Source: CAZZCU01 sp964652825 (lineage in GTDB: Bacteria > Bdellovibrionota_B > Oligoflexia > Oligoflexales > CAZZCU01). From it: DNA of 64,000 bases. Under the pieces are notes generated by a model. It was given only the letters and a program-made list of their open reading frames with translations, made no database searches and was not told the origin of the DNA. The stretch covers positions 1-64,000 of the forward strand of contig CAZZCU010000006.1 in NCBI GenBank assembly GCA_964652825.1. The letters run 5' to 3'. Below, in pieces: positions 17,738 to 26,221 of the stretch. Each line of letters starts with the position of its first letter. The stretch's first letter is position 1. The translations under genes and the position numbers were made by a program.

Positions 17738-17745
17738 ATGTCTAT

Positions 17746-18468
17746 TTACGGGATGGTTAGAGTAAAGCGAAGCTCGGTCCAACCGGCGATAGCGCCACCT
17801 TGGCGATTCTTGCGCGGAATAAAACGTGCTGACCGCGCTGATTGCACAACGCGTTCGTCCATACCATAGCCGATTTTTTTGCGCGGTTGTGCATCGATAA
17901 CTTTACCGGCCTCGTCGATGTAGAGATCGACAATATAGCTGCCCTCAAGATTGGTATCGAGAGCGTCCTGCGTGTACTCCGGAATTAAAAACGATCCTTG
18001 AATCAGGCGGGCACCCGCACTCTGGTCGGCGCCCATTTGCTCCACCTGGTCTGCGTTCAGGCGTTTGCCTTCATCTTCGACCATCAGGGTGTTACCAATC
18101 GGTGCGACGACGGTGCTTGGGCTATCCGTCAAAGCTTCGGGTCGTAAACCTTGTACCGGCACCACCTGTTTGGGGGGTGGTTGCGATGCTGGTGTAGTCG
18201 CGGCGGGTGTCGGTGTGCGAGGCGGCGGTTTGGGCTTTTCCGGGGTCTTCGGTTTTTCCGGTACCAGCTCACTGACAGGTGCTGGCAGTGCTTCTTCCAC
18301 CTGAATTTTAACGGTAATCGGACCAGTAACAGTTCTTTGCCATAACGGTGCACTAGCTATCCAAAACAAAGTTCCAAAGCCGCATACATGCAGAAGCGAT
18401 GACGCCGTAAGTGCGGCCGTCATCGGCTTGCGCAGAATAATTTGCGGCATATTTTCTTCGGGATTCAT
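17746..18468 (-). CDS. tonB: TonB-family energy transducer
   Basis: 240 residues. One membrane segment (about 17-39), a proline/lysine-rich spacer (~65-105) of the kind that spans the periplasm, and a C-terminal TonB domain (~155-240) with GSYIVDLYIDEAGKVIDAQ and RSARFIPRKNRQGGA. TonB couples the proton motive force (through ExbB/ExbD, not in this window) to outer-membrane receptors. It diverges from a receptor gene 95 bp away, which is its likely partner. ATG 18468 lacks a good SD; the Met at residue 7 is an alternative start. Confidence 0.88.
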   Translation of the reverse strand: MNPEENMPQIILRKPMTAALTASSLLHVCGFGTLFWIASAPLWQRTVTGPITVKIQVEEALPAPVSELVPEKPKTPEKPKPPPRTPTPAATTPASQPPPKQVVPVQGLRPEALTDSPSTVVAPIGNTLMVEDEGKRLNADQVEQMGADQSAGARLIQGSFLIPEYTQDALDTNLEGSYIVDLYIDEAGKVIDAQPRKKIGYGMDERVVQSARSARFIPRKNRQGGAIAGWTELRFTLTIP

Positions 18469-18506
18469 CTAATAAGAATAGCACTAATTCACTTGGCAGG
18501 ATCAGT

Positions 18507-18548
18507 AAAACTACTTAGCATGTTGCTACATCTTTCACCTGTAGTTTT
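18507..18548. promoter_or_regulatory. Inverted repeat between tonB and the receptor gene
   Basis: The arms AAAACTAC (18507-18514) and GTAGTTTT (18541-18548) are perfect reverse complements 26 bp apart, in the only intergenic space between the divergent genes. It may be an operator or the stem of the receptor leader. It does not match a Fur box by eye. Confidence 0.35.
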
Positions 18549-18563
18549 GATTGATTAGAAAAT

Positions 18564-20822
18564 ATGAAAAAAATTCTGTCTATTAACAGTGGTCTTCTGC
18601 TTTTAATTTTGTTGCATGTATTTGTTGTCTTGCCGGAGTCGCTGGCACAGACGCAAATAGAGCAACTTTCCCAAACCGAAACACCTGCTAAAGATTTGGT
18701 GCGCGTGGTATTGCGGGTATTGACTAAAGGCAATGGTCGACCGCTAACGCGTGTCGAAGTGAAGTCCGGAGCGAATGTGGCTTTTACCGATCCCAAAGGT
18801 GAAGCTGTGCTTATGATCCCCGCAGGCGCGACCGGTAGACTTGAAATTGCTCGTGCCGGCTATGAAACAACGCAGATTGCGATTGCGGATTTATTAAAGC
18901 AACCCATTTATACGCTTTATTTATTGCCTGCGACTCCAGACGATAACGAAGTGATCGTTCGCGGCATGAGGCGTCCGGAAGTTTCGCGCAAGACCATCTC
19001 CGTGAGCGAGTCAGCACGGATTGCCGATGGCGGTGATCCGGTGCAGGTGACCAAGCTCATGCCAGGCGTACAAACACAGATGTTTTCTCCCGATATTGTC
19101 GTGCGTGGTTCAGGTCCAAGCGATTCCCGTTATTTTATCGATGCCTTTGAAGTTCCGGATATATTTCATCGCATTGGTAATATCAGCGTCTTGCCGGATC
19201 AGTTGACTTCGGATGTGGAATTTTCATCGGGTGGTTTCGGGCCACAATATGGAAATGCAACCGGCGGTATTGTGGTGTTGCGGACAAAATCAGAAATTCC
19301 GGAAGTCGCAAAGACGGAGTTTCGGGTGAATCTGCCCACCTATAGTACGCTCTATCATGAACGACCGTTATCCGATGACAGCAGTATCGCTGTGTCCATA
19401 CGGAAAAGTTATCTGGATTATTTTCTGCCGGCTGTCATGCCGAAAGATGCGGGCTTAACTGTTGTACCGGCGTTTGCCGATGTACACGCTTTTGGTGTAA
19501 AGCGCGTTGATGACGGTTATTATAAAGTTCTGGCCATGGGGTCGATGGATGGTCTGAAATTAGTGGCGCCGATTGACGCCGCAACGAGCGAAGATGGCCG
19601 AGGTAATATTGATATTTTTACCGGCTTTGCGACTTTTGGTGTGGAACGTATGCGGCGGTTGTCGGACGCATGGAGCTATACGATTTCGCCGCAAGTACTT
19701 TATCAGAAAATGGATATGACGCTGCTAGACAACAAATTGCAGTGGCATGGTTGGCAGACCAGTGCGCATACGGAGTTTCGCAATCGACGCAGTGGCAACG
19801 AAAGCACTTATGTCGGTATACAGCCGACATATGCCACGGTGGAGTCTTTTGTTGAGGCGCCAATTCCGCAGTCCGATCCTTTTGCCGACTTTGAAGAGGC
19901 GCCAAAGCAAAAATCATCCCGCAAGTATACGTTCTCAGATATTTCCGCGTGGATTGGTCACGATCAGCAGTTGGGCGATTTTATTTTAACGCCAGGCGTG
20001 CGGGTTTTTTATTACGATCAGATTTCCAAAACCAGCGTCGATCCTCGGTTTAATTTACGCTACATGGTGAGTAAAGAGACTTCGGTAAAGGCTGCGGTAG
20101 GCCAATACTCACGTGCGCCGGAAGTGGTTGAGGCCTCGCCTGACTTTGGTAATCCTGATTTGGATTACGAGAAATCATTTCATTATGTCCTAGGCGTGGA
20201 GACGGCATGGAGCGACAAATGGACGACCGATGTTCAGGTTTTTGCCAAGCGCACTATTGATGTTATCGTTGGTGATTCGGCCAAGCATTTCGTTAATTCT
20301 GGTTCGGTGATTTCGCGCGGATTAGAGGTGTTTGTAAGACGCAATATGACGGAGCGGTTTTTTGGTTGGTTGTCATATACCTATTCAAAAACGCAGGAGC
20401 GTGATTCGGATCAGGAATCACTACGTCCGGCTCAGTATGATCAGACGCATGTAGCGACAGTTGCTGGTAGTTATCGTTTAACGGCAACGTGGGACCTCGG
20501 TTTGCGCGTCGGCTATCATACGGGCGATACCTATACGCCCATCCGCGATGCTGTCTACAATGCCGATCTCGATAAATATCAGCCACGTGCTGATGACGCC
20601 GCGCTCTATTCGGCGCGCAATCCTGATTTTCATCAGATCGATATCTTTGCCAATAAAGATTTTTTGTTTAATACGTGGAAGTTAGCGTTGCGATTCGGCG
20701 TGCAGTATCTGGCGTTGGAGTCGCAGGCTTTTGCTGTCCAATATAACTATGATTACAGCAAGGAAGAAGCCGTGGCGGGTATTCCCCCGATTCCCTATAT
20801 CGAGCTGCGAGGTGAACTGTGA
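18564..20822 (+). CDS. TonB-dependent receptor with carboxypeptidase-regulatory-like N-domain
   Basis: 752 residues. The signal peptide ends near SLAQT, an Ig-like regulatory domain (~45-125, VRVVLRVLTKGNGRPLTRVEV) follows, then a TonB-box-like DNEVIVRGMR, a plug with VTKLMPGVQTQ and GFGPQYGNATGGIVVLRT, and a long barrel (~240-752). This architecture is common in receptors importing oligomeric nutrients, but the substrate here is unknown. The end overlaps the next lipoprotein gene by 4 bp (GTGA), suggesting a receptor-lipoprotein pair. The SD is weak. Confidence 0.88.
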   Translation: MKKILSINSGLLLLILLHVFVVLPESLAQTQIEQLSQTETPAKDLVRVVLRVLTKGNGRPLTRVEVKSGANVAFTDPKGEAVLMIPAGATGRLEIARAGYETTQIAIADLLKQPIYTLYLLPATPDDNEVIVRGMRRPEVSRKTISVSESARIADGGDPVQVTKLMPGVQTQMFSPDIVVRGSGPSDSRYFIDAFEVPDIFHRIGNISVLPDQLTSDVEFSSGGFGPQYGNATGGIVVLRTKSEIPEVAKTEFRVNLPTYSTLYHERPLSDDSSIAVSIRKSYLDYFLPAVMPKDAGLTVVPAFADVHAFGVKRVDDGYYKVLAMGSMDGLKLVAPIDAATSEDGRGNIDIFTGFATFGVERMRRLSDAWSYTISPQVLYQKMDMTLLDNKLQWHGWQTSAHTEFRNRRSGNESTYVGIQPTYATVESFVEAPIPQSDPFADFEEAPKQKSSRKYTFSDISAWIGHDQQLGDFILTPGVRVFYYDQISKTSVDPRFNLRYMVSKETSVKAAVGQYSRAPEVVEASPDFGNPDLDYEKSFHYVLGVETAWSDKWTTDVQVFAKRTIDVIVGDSAKHFVNSGSVISRGLEVFVRRNMTERFFGWLSYTYSKTQERDSDQESLRPAQYDQTHVATVAGSYRLTATWDLGLRVGYHTGDTYTPIRDAVYNADLDKYQPRADDAALYSARNPDFHQIDIFANKDFLFNTWKLALRFGVQYLALESQAFAVQYNYDYSKEEAVAGIPPIPYIELRGEL

Positions 20823-21568
20823 GGCTCAGATTTGTAACGTTTGTGGGGCTGTGCACGTTTGTTGTCGGTTGTGGCGAATCACAGGAGCGCCCCGAGGTGA
20901 TCGATAAATTGCGCGCGATCGGCGTTGCGGCGCAGCCGTCTGTGGTCGTGCCGAGCACCGCGACTACACCGCAGGTGGTGAAGCTGACTTTGCATGCCTT
21001 GCTGCCGAGTGGGCAGCAGGTTGATAGTGTGCAGCCATATATTGATGAAGACGCCAGATTTTCCAGTCTGGCTACTGATCTGGTAGTGGATGCGAATACT
21101 CTGTCGTATGAAGATGTCGGTCAGCTTCGTTACTTCAAAGTGGATGCGACGTTTACGGCGCCGACGGCAGAGATTTTGCAGGCTGCCGGTGGTGAAATGG
21201 TGCGTTTACGTTATGGTCTTGATGTCGTTGCGGGTGCTGAGAGCGAGCGTGTTGTTGGTGATGTGCTGATGGTGCCGCCTGACTCCGTGGCATTAAGTTG
21301 GCAGCCCGTAACCGTGAAGATTACCACGCCGGAGACAGCGGGTGCGATGCTGACGGATGGCGCAACATTGAGTATGACCACGACCAATAGCGATGGTGAT
21401 TCCGTTAAGTCGGGATGGTATGTCAGCTCCGGAGAAATCAAAAATCGTCGTGCACGGAATACGAGCTGGGAGAAGCCGAAGGCTGGAGATGGTGTCGTTA
21501 TCGCGACCGCTCGCGGCTCAAAATCGCGATCGTTCGCAATCGATGTGCGCGCGGTGAAAGTGGAATAA
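20819..21568 (+). CDS. Lipoprotein linked to the TonB-dependent receptor
   Basis: 249 residues. GTG 20819 overlaps the receptor stop and has GAGG 6 nt upstream. The lipobox FVVGC puts the lipidated cysteine at residue 18. The body is beta-rich, with ITTPETAGAMLTDGATLSMTTTNSDG resembling a bacterial Ig-like domain and a C-terminal KSRSFAIDVRAVKVE. No named family. Translational overlap implies a role with the receptor at the envelope. It converges on the gene ending at 21580. Confidence 0.75.
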   Translation: MRLRFVTFVGLCTFVVGCGESQERPEVIDKLRAIGVAAQPSVVVPSTATTPQVVKLTLHALLPSGQQVDSVQPYIDEDARFSSLATDLVVDANTLSYEDVGQLRYFKVDATFTAPTAEILQAAGGEMVRLRYGLDVVAGAESERVVGDVLMVPPDSVALSWQPVTVKITTPETAGAMLTDGATLSMTTTNSDGDSVKSGWYVSSGEIKNRRARNTSWEKPKAGDGVVIATARGSKSRSFAIDVRAVKVE

Positions 21569-21579
21569 AGCCCGACAAA

Positions 21580-22980
21580 TCAGTTCTGGTTCGTCGTGCT
21601 GGAGATGCTATTAAGCAGGTCATTGATAGCGCGTCCCAGGGAGTGGTTGGCGTTTTTATCCAGCTGAGCAACGACGTTTCGTAAGTCTCCCGTAACACCG
21701 TTTGCAACCTGGTACCGAACCAGACGCTCATAGATGTTGAAACCAAAAAAACTGGACTCCTGATTAATTAGATAGTGACTGCGATTACCCGAGCGTCCTT
21801 TGTAGCGTAAAACCAATGGTGTTGTGGAGTGGGCGGCAACCACTGACAACAACCCATCATCGGCAGCGCCGATGGCAATTTCCTTGAGCAGGATGAAGAT
21901 ATCAACTTTATCTGCCAACGCGTAATCAATGAGTCGGTACAGACGCCGCGGATTTGCGTGCGACAAGTGCAGTGAGGATTTGATGCTGGGAATTTTGTTG
22001 ATCATGGCGGTGCATGTGGTGTCGCAAGTTGCAAAGCTTTGGATATCTTCATTACTCATGAGACCGAAACTTAGCAGGATATGATCGGCATCGGTTTTGC
22101 TGTTGTCGCCATAGCGTCGTTCCAGTCTGGCTTGCATTACTGATTGCTTGTTGTCACCAAAATGCGACGGCAAGTAATTGACGGAATCAATAAATAGGCC
22201 GCCATAATTTTCTTCGATAATGTCACTGTAGGTTGCCGGCTTAACATGTGTTGTGTACATGGCATCGATAGCACCTTTGTTGAGTGCGAATGCCACGCGC
22301 GAGTAGAATGGCAGCCATTCTTCCTGGGTATCCATAGCAAACCACTCGTAGACGGCGCGGCCTTGCTGGCTGGCCATGGCTTCTGTAGCGGGATCGTTGG
22401 TTACGTCAATGATGGGTGTTGTGGCTAGGTCAATATAAGCTGCGCCGTTGTTATTGCCGGTTGGAATGCGACCGTCCTGATAAAGGATTTTTATGATGCT
22501 CATGACATCCCGGAATGCCGGGGTGGGATGAAGTGGTCGCTGCGCGGTCAAGCTATCAGGATCGGGATGCCATACCAGCTGGACGTTGAATTTCCACTGC
22601 GCATTAGCTGGCAGTTTTTGCAATTGCGGTTGTATCACCATGATTTCGCGATCCATGGCCGTATCCAATTCAGTGAAGCCGTTAAGGACTCTCACCACCG
22701 GGCTTTTATTCGTGCCGGCTTTGAATTGATCGCCACTACCATAAACACTGCTGGCGATAGAGCGTAGCGCGGCGGTGTTGATAGCTTTGGATAGCGCCTG
22801 CAATAAAACGTTCTCTTGTGCGGGCGTAAGATTGGTTTTTGCGGTTACCAGAATAACGGGTTTGAAGTCGGTGATAGCGGGCGTTTCACTGTCATCTGCC
22901 AGGAGCGGTTTGCCCATAATGACGAGAATCACGCAAACGACAGAGGCGGTGAATGTGGAAAAAGAAAAGATGGATCGCAT
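21580..22980 (-). CDS. Secreted protein of unknown function
   Basis: 466 residues with an N-terminal signal peptide ending near LLADD. It contains no motif I know; the C-terminal third (LRYKGRSGNRSHYLIN, GFNIYERLVRYQVANG) looks globular and mixed alpha/beta. ATG 22980 shares one base with the stop of the upstream hydrolase (TGATG), favoured over GTG 22983. The tight overlap ties its expression to the lipoprotein hydrolase, so the two products probably act together in the periplasm. Confidence 0.7.
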   Translation of the reverse strand: MRSIFSFSTFTASVVCVILVIMGKPLLADDSETPAITDFKPVILVTAKTNLTPAQENVLLQALSKAINTAALRSIASSVYGSGDQFKAGTNKSPVVRVLNGFTELDTAMDREIMVIQPQLQKLPANAQWKFNVQLVWHPDPDSLTAQRPLHPTPAFRDVMSIIKILYQDGRIPTGNNNGAAYIDLATTPIIDVTNDPATEAMASQQGRAVYEWFAMDTQEEWLPFYSRVAFALNKGAIDAMYTTHVKPATYSDIIEENYGGLFIDSVNYLPSHFGDNKQSVMQARLERRYGDNSKTDADHILLSFGLMSNEDIQSFATCDTTCTAMINKIPSIKSSLHLSHANPRRLYRLIDYALADKVDIFILLKEIAIGAADDGLLSVVAAHSTTPLVLRYKGRSGNRSHYLINQESSFFGFNIYERLVRYQVANGVTGDLRNVVAQLDKNANHSLGRAINDLLNSISSTTNQN

Positions 22981-24416
22981 CACATGCCGCCTATTTTGGG
23001 ATTTTTGAGTCTTGCGCTAATAACTTCGAGCACGGCGTCCATCAGAGCCACCTGTGGCATGCCCTCGGGATTGTCGGTCGAGGCATTATGAATTTCCGTT
23101 TGTCGGAAGTGTAAGTGATCGCTCCGAAACAATGCCAGCAGTTCGGCATCCGCGCCATCCGGCAGGAACTGTTGCGGAATGACAGCGTGCTCCAGACTGA
23201 CCGTGGAATCGAATAGCGGATAGTCAGCAAACATCGGCGCCGAGAGCGTTTGAATGGCGGTTTCGCGGCGAATGTGCGAAGCCTCGACGACGAGCTTCTC
23301 GTCATCTTCTTGACGTTGCAGAATCGGCAGTGCATCAGCAAGTCGAGCAAGGTCTAAAGTTCCGGCCAGATGAAAGATCTGCATACGGCTTCTGTCGCTA
23401 CGATGGTAATTTTGATTGGATAAGACATCAGCAAGGTATTTCTGGCGCGTACCCGGTATCAAATGCTTGGAAGCCTCCAGCGTCTTGCGGATTTCGCCTT
23501 CCATATCTCCGAGGTAGTCGGTCAGGGCCAATGCCTCAATGATCAGATCGGTACCGGTTTGACCGCTCTGCAGATTTAGCTGTTCTTGTAGATAATTGGG
23601 CAAAAGCACTGCCGCCGCGCCGGCTATGGGCGAGCCGGCGGTTAAAACCGCCAGGGTTTTATCGCGCATGACCTGCGATTCACCGAGTGCCTGAATCAAT
23701 GTTGAGCCGCCCTTGCTGTAACCGATGAGTAGATAAGCCGTATCCTGCTTGGCGGCTCGATCCGTTTTCGTCCAGAACGCATTAAACTCCGGCGCGCAGA
23801 CATCATCTGATTGATAACTGTCGCTGCATTCAAAGCGGATAACCTTTAGCTGATCACTTTTGCCGACCTGTGCGGCTGCTGTTAGCCAGACCGGTTCGCT
23901 GAGCTTGAGAAAATGTGCGGGTACTTCGTGACTGCCAAAACCACCGGCAATGATGATCGCCAATTTTTTGCCTTGCTTCGTGACGTGCTCTAAAAGTTGC
24001 TTGAAGCCTGCGTCTTCATCGACGCTATGATCTTTAGCGTGTGCCTGTTGCTGGCAACGTTGCCTGGTCTCGGCTGGCGCCCAAAGGTCGGTTTGTAGTG
24101 TCGCGTAAACATCATCAGTTTTATAAAGACTGGCGATGGTGTCTTGCATGCTGCCGGTTTTGGGATAAGCGAGCCAGTTCAAAGCTCGTTCGCAACCCAG
24201 ACGCGCGGCCGCTGCTTCGATGACTTCGTAAGCTGGATCGTAAGCAAAGTCTTCGAGAGATATACTGCCGCGTTCTTCGGCGGCGAAGCGCGAAGCATCT
24301 AATTTTTGTAAGCGATGATAGTAGCTGCTGGGATCATTCTGGCGCGGACCACAGCCACTGAGCGGTATGGTTATTAGAATAGAGAGGATAAAGTATGCCA
24401 ATGATTTTAATGTCAT
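22980..24416 (-). CDS. Lipoprotein alpha/beta-hydrolase
   Basis: 478 residues. The lipobox PLSGC puts the acylated cysteine at residue 22, and ATG 24416 has GAGGA 5 nt upstream. A hydrolase core starts with KLAIIIAGGFGSHEVPAHF and carries the nucleophile elbow GYSKGGS, giving a catalytic Ser. An acidic residue and histidine are likely in the C-terminal half (FHLAGTLDLA, SDHLHF), but I cannot assign them firmly. Substrate unknown; lipase/esterase-type activity is inferred. It is the first gene of a two-gene unit. Confidence 0.72.
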   Translation of the reverse strand: MTLKSLAYFILSILITIPLSGCGPRQNDPSSYYHRLQKLDASRFAAEERGSISLEDFAYDPAYEVIEAAAARLGCERALNWLAYPKTGSMQDTIASLYKTDDVYATLQTDLWAPAETRQRCQQQAHAKDHSVDEDAGFKQLLEHVTKQGKKLAIIIAGGFGSHEVPAHFLKLSEPVWLTAAAQVGKSDQLKVIRFECSDSYQSDDVCAPEFNAFWTKTDRAAKQDTAYLLIGYSKGGSTLIQALGESQVMRDKTLAVLTAGSPIAGAAAVLLPNYLQEQLNLQSGQTGTDLIIEALALTDYLGDMEGEIRKTLEASKHLIPGTRQKYLADVLSNQNYHRSDRSRMQIFHLAGTLDLARLADALPILQRQEDDEKLVVEASHIRRETAIQTLSAPMFADYPLFDSTVSLEHAVIPQQFLPDGADAELLALFRSDHLHFRQTEIHNASTDNPEGMPQVALMDAVLEVISARLKNPKIGGM

Positions 24417-24613
24417 TACTTCCTCGGGGGTCTTGTATATAGTTAAGTGCGGTTTTTAACATATATTATTTAAAATTCAATGATATATGTTATAAATTTA
24501 ATAACATATTGATATTAATGGTGGTTTTTATTAAGCGTTGTTGATATCTCGCTCGAGCTTTAGCAGTACTGACGCTGTTTTTGTCGACATTATACTAAAT
24601 TATTTACAATGTA

Positions 24614-24642
24614 TTGCTTTTGTACTTATGGTGATATATAAT
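24614..24642 (+). promoter_or_regulatory. Promoter of brnTA, possibly giving leaderless brnT mRNA
   Basis: TTGCTT (24614-24619), a 17-nt spacer and a perfect TATAAT (24637-24642). Transcription would begin about 7 nt later, at or next to the A of the brnT ATG (24649). There is no SD before that ATG, in keeping with a leaderless message. Confidence 0.55.
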
Positions 24643-24648
24643 GCTGAA

Positions 24649-24921
24649 ATGTTAGTTACTTGGGATAAAAAAAAGAACGAATTCAACTTTAAAAAGCATG
24701 GTGTCTGGTTTGAAGAGGCTGCAACCGTGCTTTTTGACTCAATGGCTTTAATGAACATCAATAAACACCCAAGTGGCCAGCGTTTTGAATATTTCGGCCA
24801 TTCTGATCGCTCTCGATTGTTATATGTGGTTACGGTTGAGAAAGATGATGAAGAAATCAGGATTATTTCAGCTCGGAGAGCGACCGGTAGCGAAAGGAAA
24901 GAATATGAAAAAGGAATTTAA
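24649..24921 (+). CDS. brnT: BrnT-family toxin (ribonuclease)
   Basis: 90 residues, the usual BrnT size. The N-terminal WDKKKNEFNFKKHGVWFEEA and the C-terminal IRIISARRATGSERKEYEKG are the family signature. BrnT is a RelE-fold ribonuclease of type II toxin-antitoxin systems that halts translation until BrnA binds it. The start is ATG 24649: a longer frame opening at 24538 would add a hydrophobic stretch absent from the family and has no RBS. The last 17 bp overlap brnA. Toxin-first order is typical of brnTA. Confidence 0.93.
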   Translation: MLVTWDKKKNEFNFKKHGVWFEEAATVLFDSMALMNINKHPSGQRFEYFGHSDRSRLLYVVTVEKDDEEIRIISARRATGSERKEYEKGI

Positions 24922-25156
24922 CTTTAAAGGCGCAAAACGTGGTGCTCGCTTAGACCCACAAACAACGAAGATCGCGGTGACCACCAGACTAGACCCGGAT
25001 GTTCTTTCTTGGTTGCGCGAGCAGGCGGAAAAGAAAGGAATTCCGTATCAAACTTTGATGAACTCGCTTCTTAAGGAAGCTATGCAGCGTCCTGAAGATT
25101 CAGAAGAATACATACGTAGAATTGTTCGAGAAGAGATGCAGAAAAAGACGGGCTGA
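24905..25156 (+). CDS. brnA: BrnA-family antitoxin, ribbon-helix-helix
   Basis: 83 residues from ATG 24905, which lies within the end of brnT behind AAAGGA. The core IAVTTRLDPDVLSWLREQAEKKG plus YQTLMNSLLKEAM is a ribbon-helix-helix DNA-binding unit, C-terminally placed as in BrnA. It should neutralise BrnT and repress its own promoter as a complex. The preceding segment (FNFKGAKRGARLDPQ) is the expected toxin-contacting region. The surrounding DNA is AT-rich, in keeping with mobile toxin-antitoxin cassettes. Confidence 0.92.
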   Translation: MKKEFNFKGAKRGARLDPQTTKIAVTTRLDPDVLSWLREQAEKKGIPYQTLMNSLLKEAMQRPEDSEEYIRRIVREEMQKKTG

Positions 25157-25301
25157 TGTATCGACAGGGCCAGCTGAAGGAAGAAAAATGGCGAGATGCC
25201 AAAAGCTGAGAAAGATGCATTCAAAAATATTGCAGCGCATGGTTTTTAGGTCGTGCTTTGAAAAAATAAGCCCAATTGTTAGGGCCGTTTCAACTGTTCT
25301 A

Positions 25302-25338
25302 GTGAAATAGTCCCATTCGATATAAGGGACTATTTCAC
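25302..25338. terminator. Perfect inverted repeat after brnTA
   Basis: GTGAAATAGTCCC (25302-25314) and its exact reverse complement (25326-25338) flank an 11-nt loop. It lies between brnA and a convergent lipoprotein gene, where a bidirectional terminator is expected, but neither side has a clear T run. A protein-binding site or insertion scar is the alternative. Confidence 0.5.
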
Positions 25339-25367
25339 GCGGTAGCTCTCATTTCCTATTCTTGAAA

Positions 25368-26054
25368 TCACCAGTTTTGCAGCTGTAAATTCAGAACTGT
25401 TTCGTCGTTCGAGTCAGGCTCGCCATTGCCATTAGTATCAAAAACTATGTGAATTTTTTCCGGAGAGCGTTGATAGACCAAAAATAGGCTCTCAAAAGCT
25501 ATGTCGTCTCGACTGACCTCCCAATCTAATCTTATCCACAGCCGAGAGATTTGAGGGTCAATTACAACTGTATGAGAAGAGAAGAATCGATCATATTCTG
25601 CACCATCGTCGCCAGAATGGAAGAGAGCGTATCTGTATGCTCCAGTTAGCAAGATGCTATTATCAGAGAATTTTACGACTTGTCCGCCATTAAAGTAACA
25701 CTTTTCTATAAGATAGTACTTCGTACAGATATTATACGAATTGCCCGGTATCCGTTTATTTTCTACGATCGCAAGTCCGTTGGTTCCATCTGCGCCTTTT
25801 TCTCCCTTTATGTCCACCGCAGCCCATTTTTCCGCCGAGCAAACTTTAAATGACGAAGCTGCTTTGATGTAAACAAGCCAACCCTCGGCAACTGCTGTAC
25901 AGGCGGGCAAGTCATTTAACGTCGCAACCATCAGTGAGTGATGCTTGAGTTGGCCATTTTCAGTGGTTAGGCCGTCACTGCCATTGTCTCCTGAAGATCT
26001 GCCGCAGCCAGTCATGGAGGCTATCAACCATAGAGTGATTATTTTAACCTTCAT
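25368..26054 (-). CDS. Lipoprotein with short collagen-like segment
   Basis: 228 residues. Lipobox SMTGC, Cys17, behind a well-placed AGGAG. After a low-complexity linker (SSGDNGSDG) and a globular segment comes GEKGADGTNG, three G-x-y triplets of collagen type, followed by a beta-rich C-terminal half ending in FDTNGNGEPDSNDETVLNL, which recalls a calcium-binding loop. Similar G-x-y-linked lipoproteins occur in deltaproteobacterial-type genomes, but I know no function. It sits between brnTA and an XRE regulator in locally AT-rich DNA. Confidence 0.72.
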   Translation of the reverse strand: MKVKIITLWLIASMTGCGRSSGDNGSDGLTTENGQLKHHSLMVATLNDLPACTAVAEGWLVYIKAASSFKVCSAEKWAAVDIKGEKGADGTNGLAIVENKRIPGNSYNICTKYYLIEKCYFNGGQVVKFSDNSILLTGAYRYALFHSGDDGAEYDRFFSSHTVVIDPQISRLWIRLDWEVSRDDIAFESLFLVYQRSPEKIHIVFDTNGNGEPDSNDETVLNLQLQNW

Positions 26055-26132
26055 TTTTTCTCTCCTGTTTCAAATATGACCAACATAACGAGTATGCATC
26101 GACTTCATAGGGCTCCTATCGTCAAAATCAAC

Positions 26133-26149
26133 TTATCCTTTAAGGATAA
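26133..26149. promoter_or_regulatory. Palindromic operator candidate upstream of the XRE gene
   Basis: TTATCCTT-T-AAGGATAA is a perfect 17-bp palindrome. A related half, TCCTTTAAGAT, recurs at 26158, about 22 bp (two helical turns) downstream. Such paired sites 70-90 bp before an XRE regulator are typical of autoregulation or control of the divergent lipoprotein gene. Confidence 0.5.
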
Positions 26150-26202
26150 AAAAAATGTCCTTTAAGATTATTCAGTTAGAACCCCTAAAGGCGAATAATT
26201 AA

Positions 26203-26214
26203 CCCCTTATGGGG
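26203..26214 (+). promoter_or_regulatory. CCCC/GGGG hairpin covering the XRE gene's SD
   Basis: CCCC (26203-26206), loop TTAT, GGGG (26211-26214). The GGGG arm is part of the SD GGGGGAAG placed 7 nt before ATG 26222, so the fold would hide the ribosome site. The same CCCCT is present a little upstream (26182-26186) as a competing partner. Confidence 0.4.
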
Positions 26215-26221
26215 GAAGATA

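Noticed and set aside
21415..21684. Plus-strand frame bridging the lipoprotein and the convergent secreted-protein gene
   Set aside because: Out of frame with the lipoprotein, no RBS, crosses two real stop codons' regions; shadow frame.
25122..25310. 62-codon open frame just after brnA
   Set aside because: Overlaps brnA out of frame, no RBS, unlike any protein, and ends beside the inverted repeat; chance frame in AT-rich DNA.
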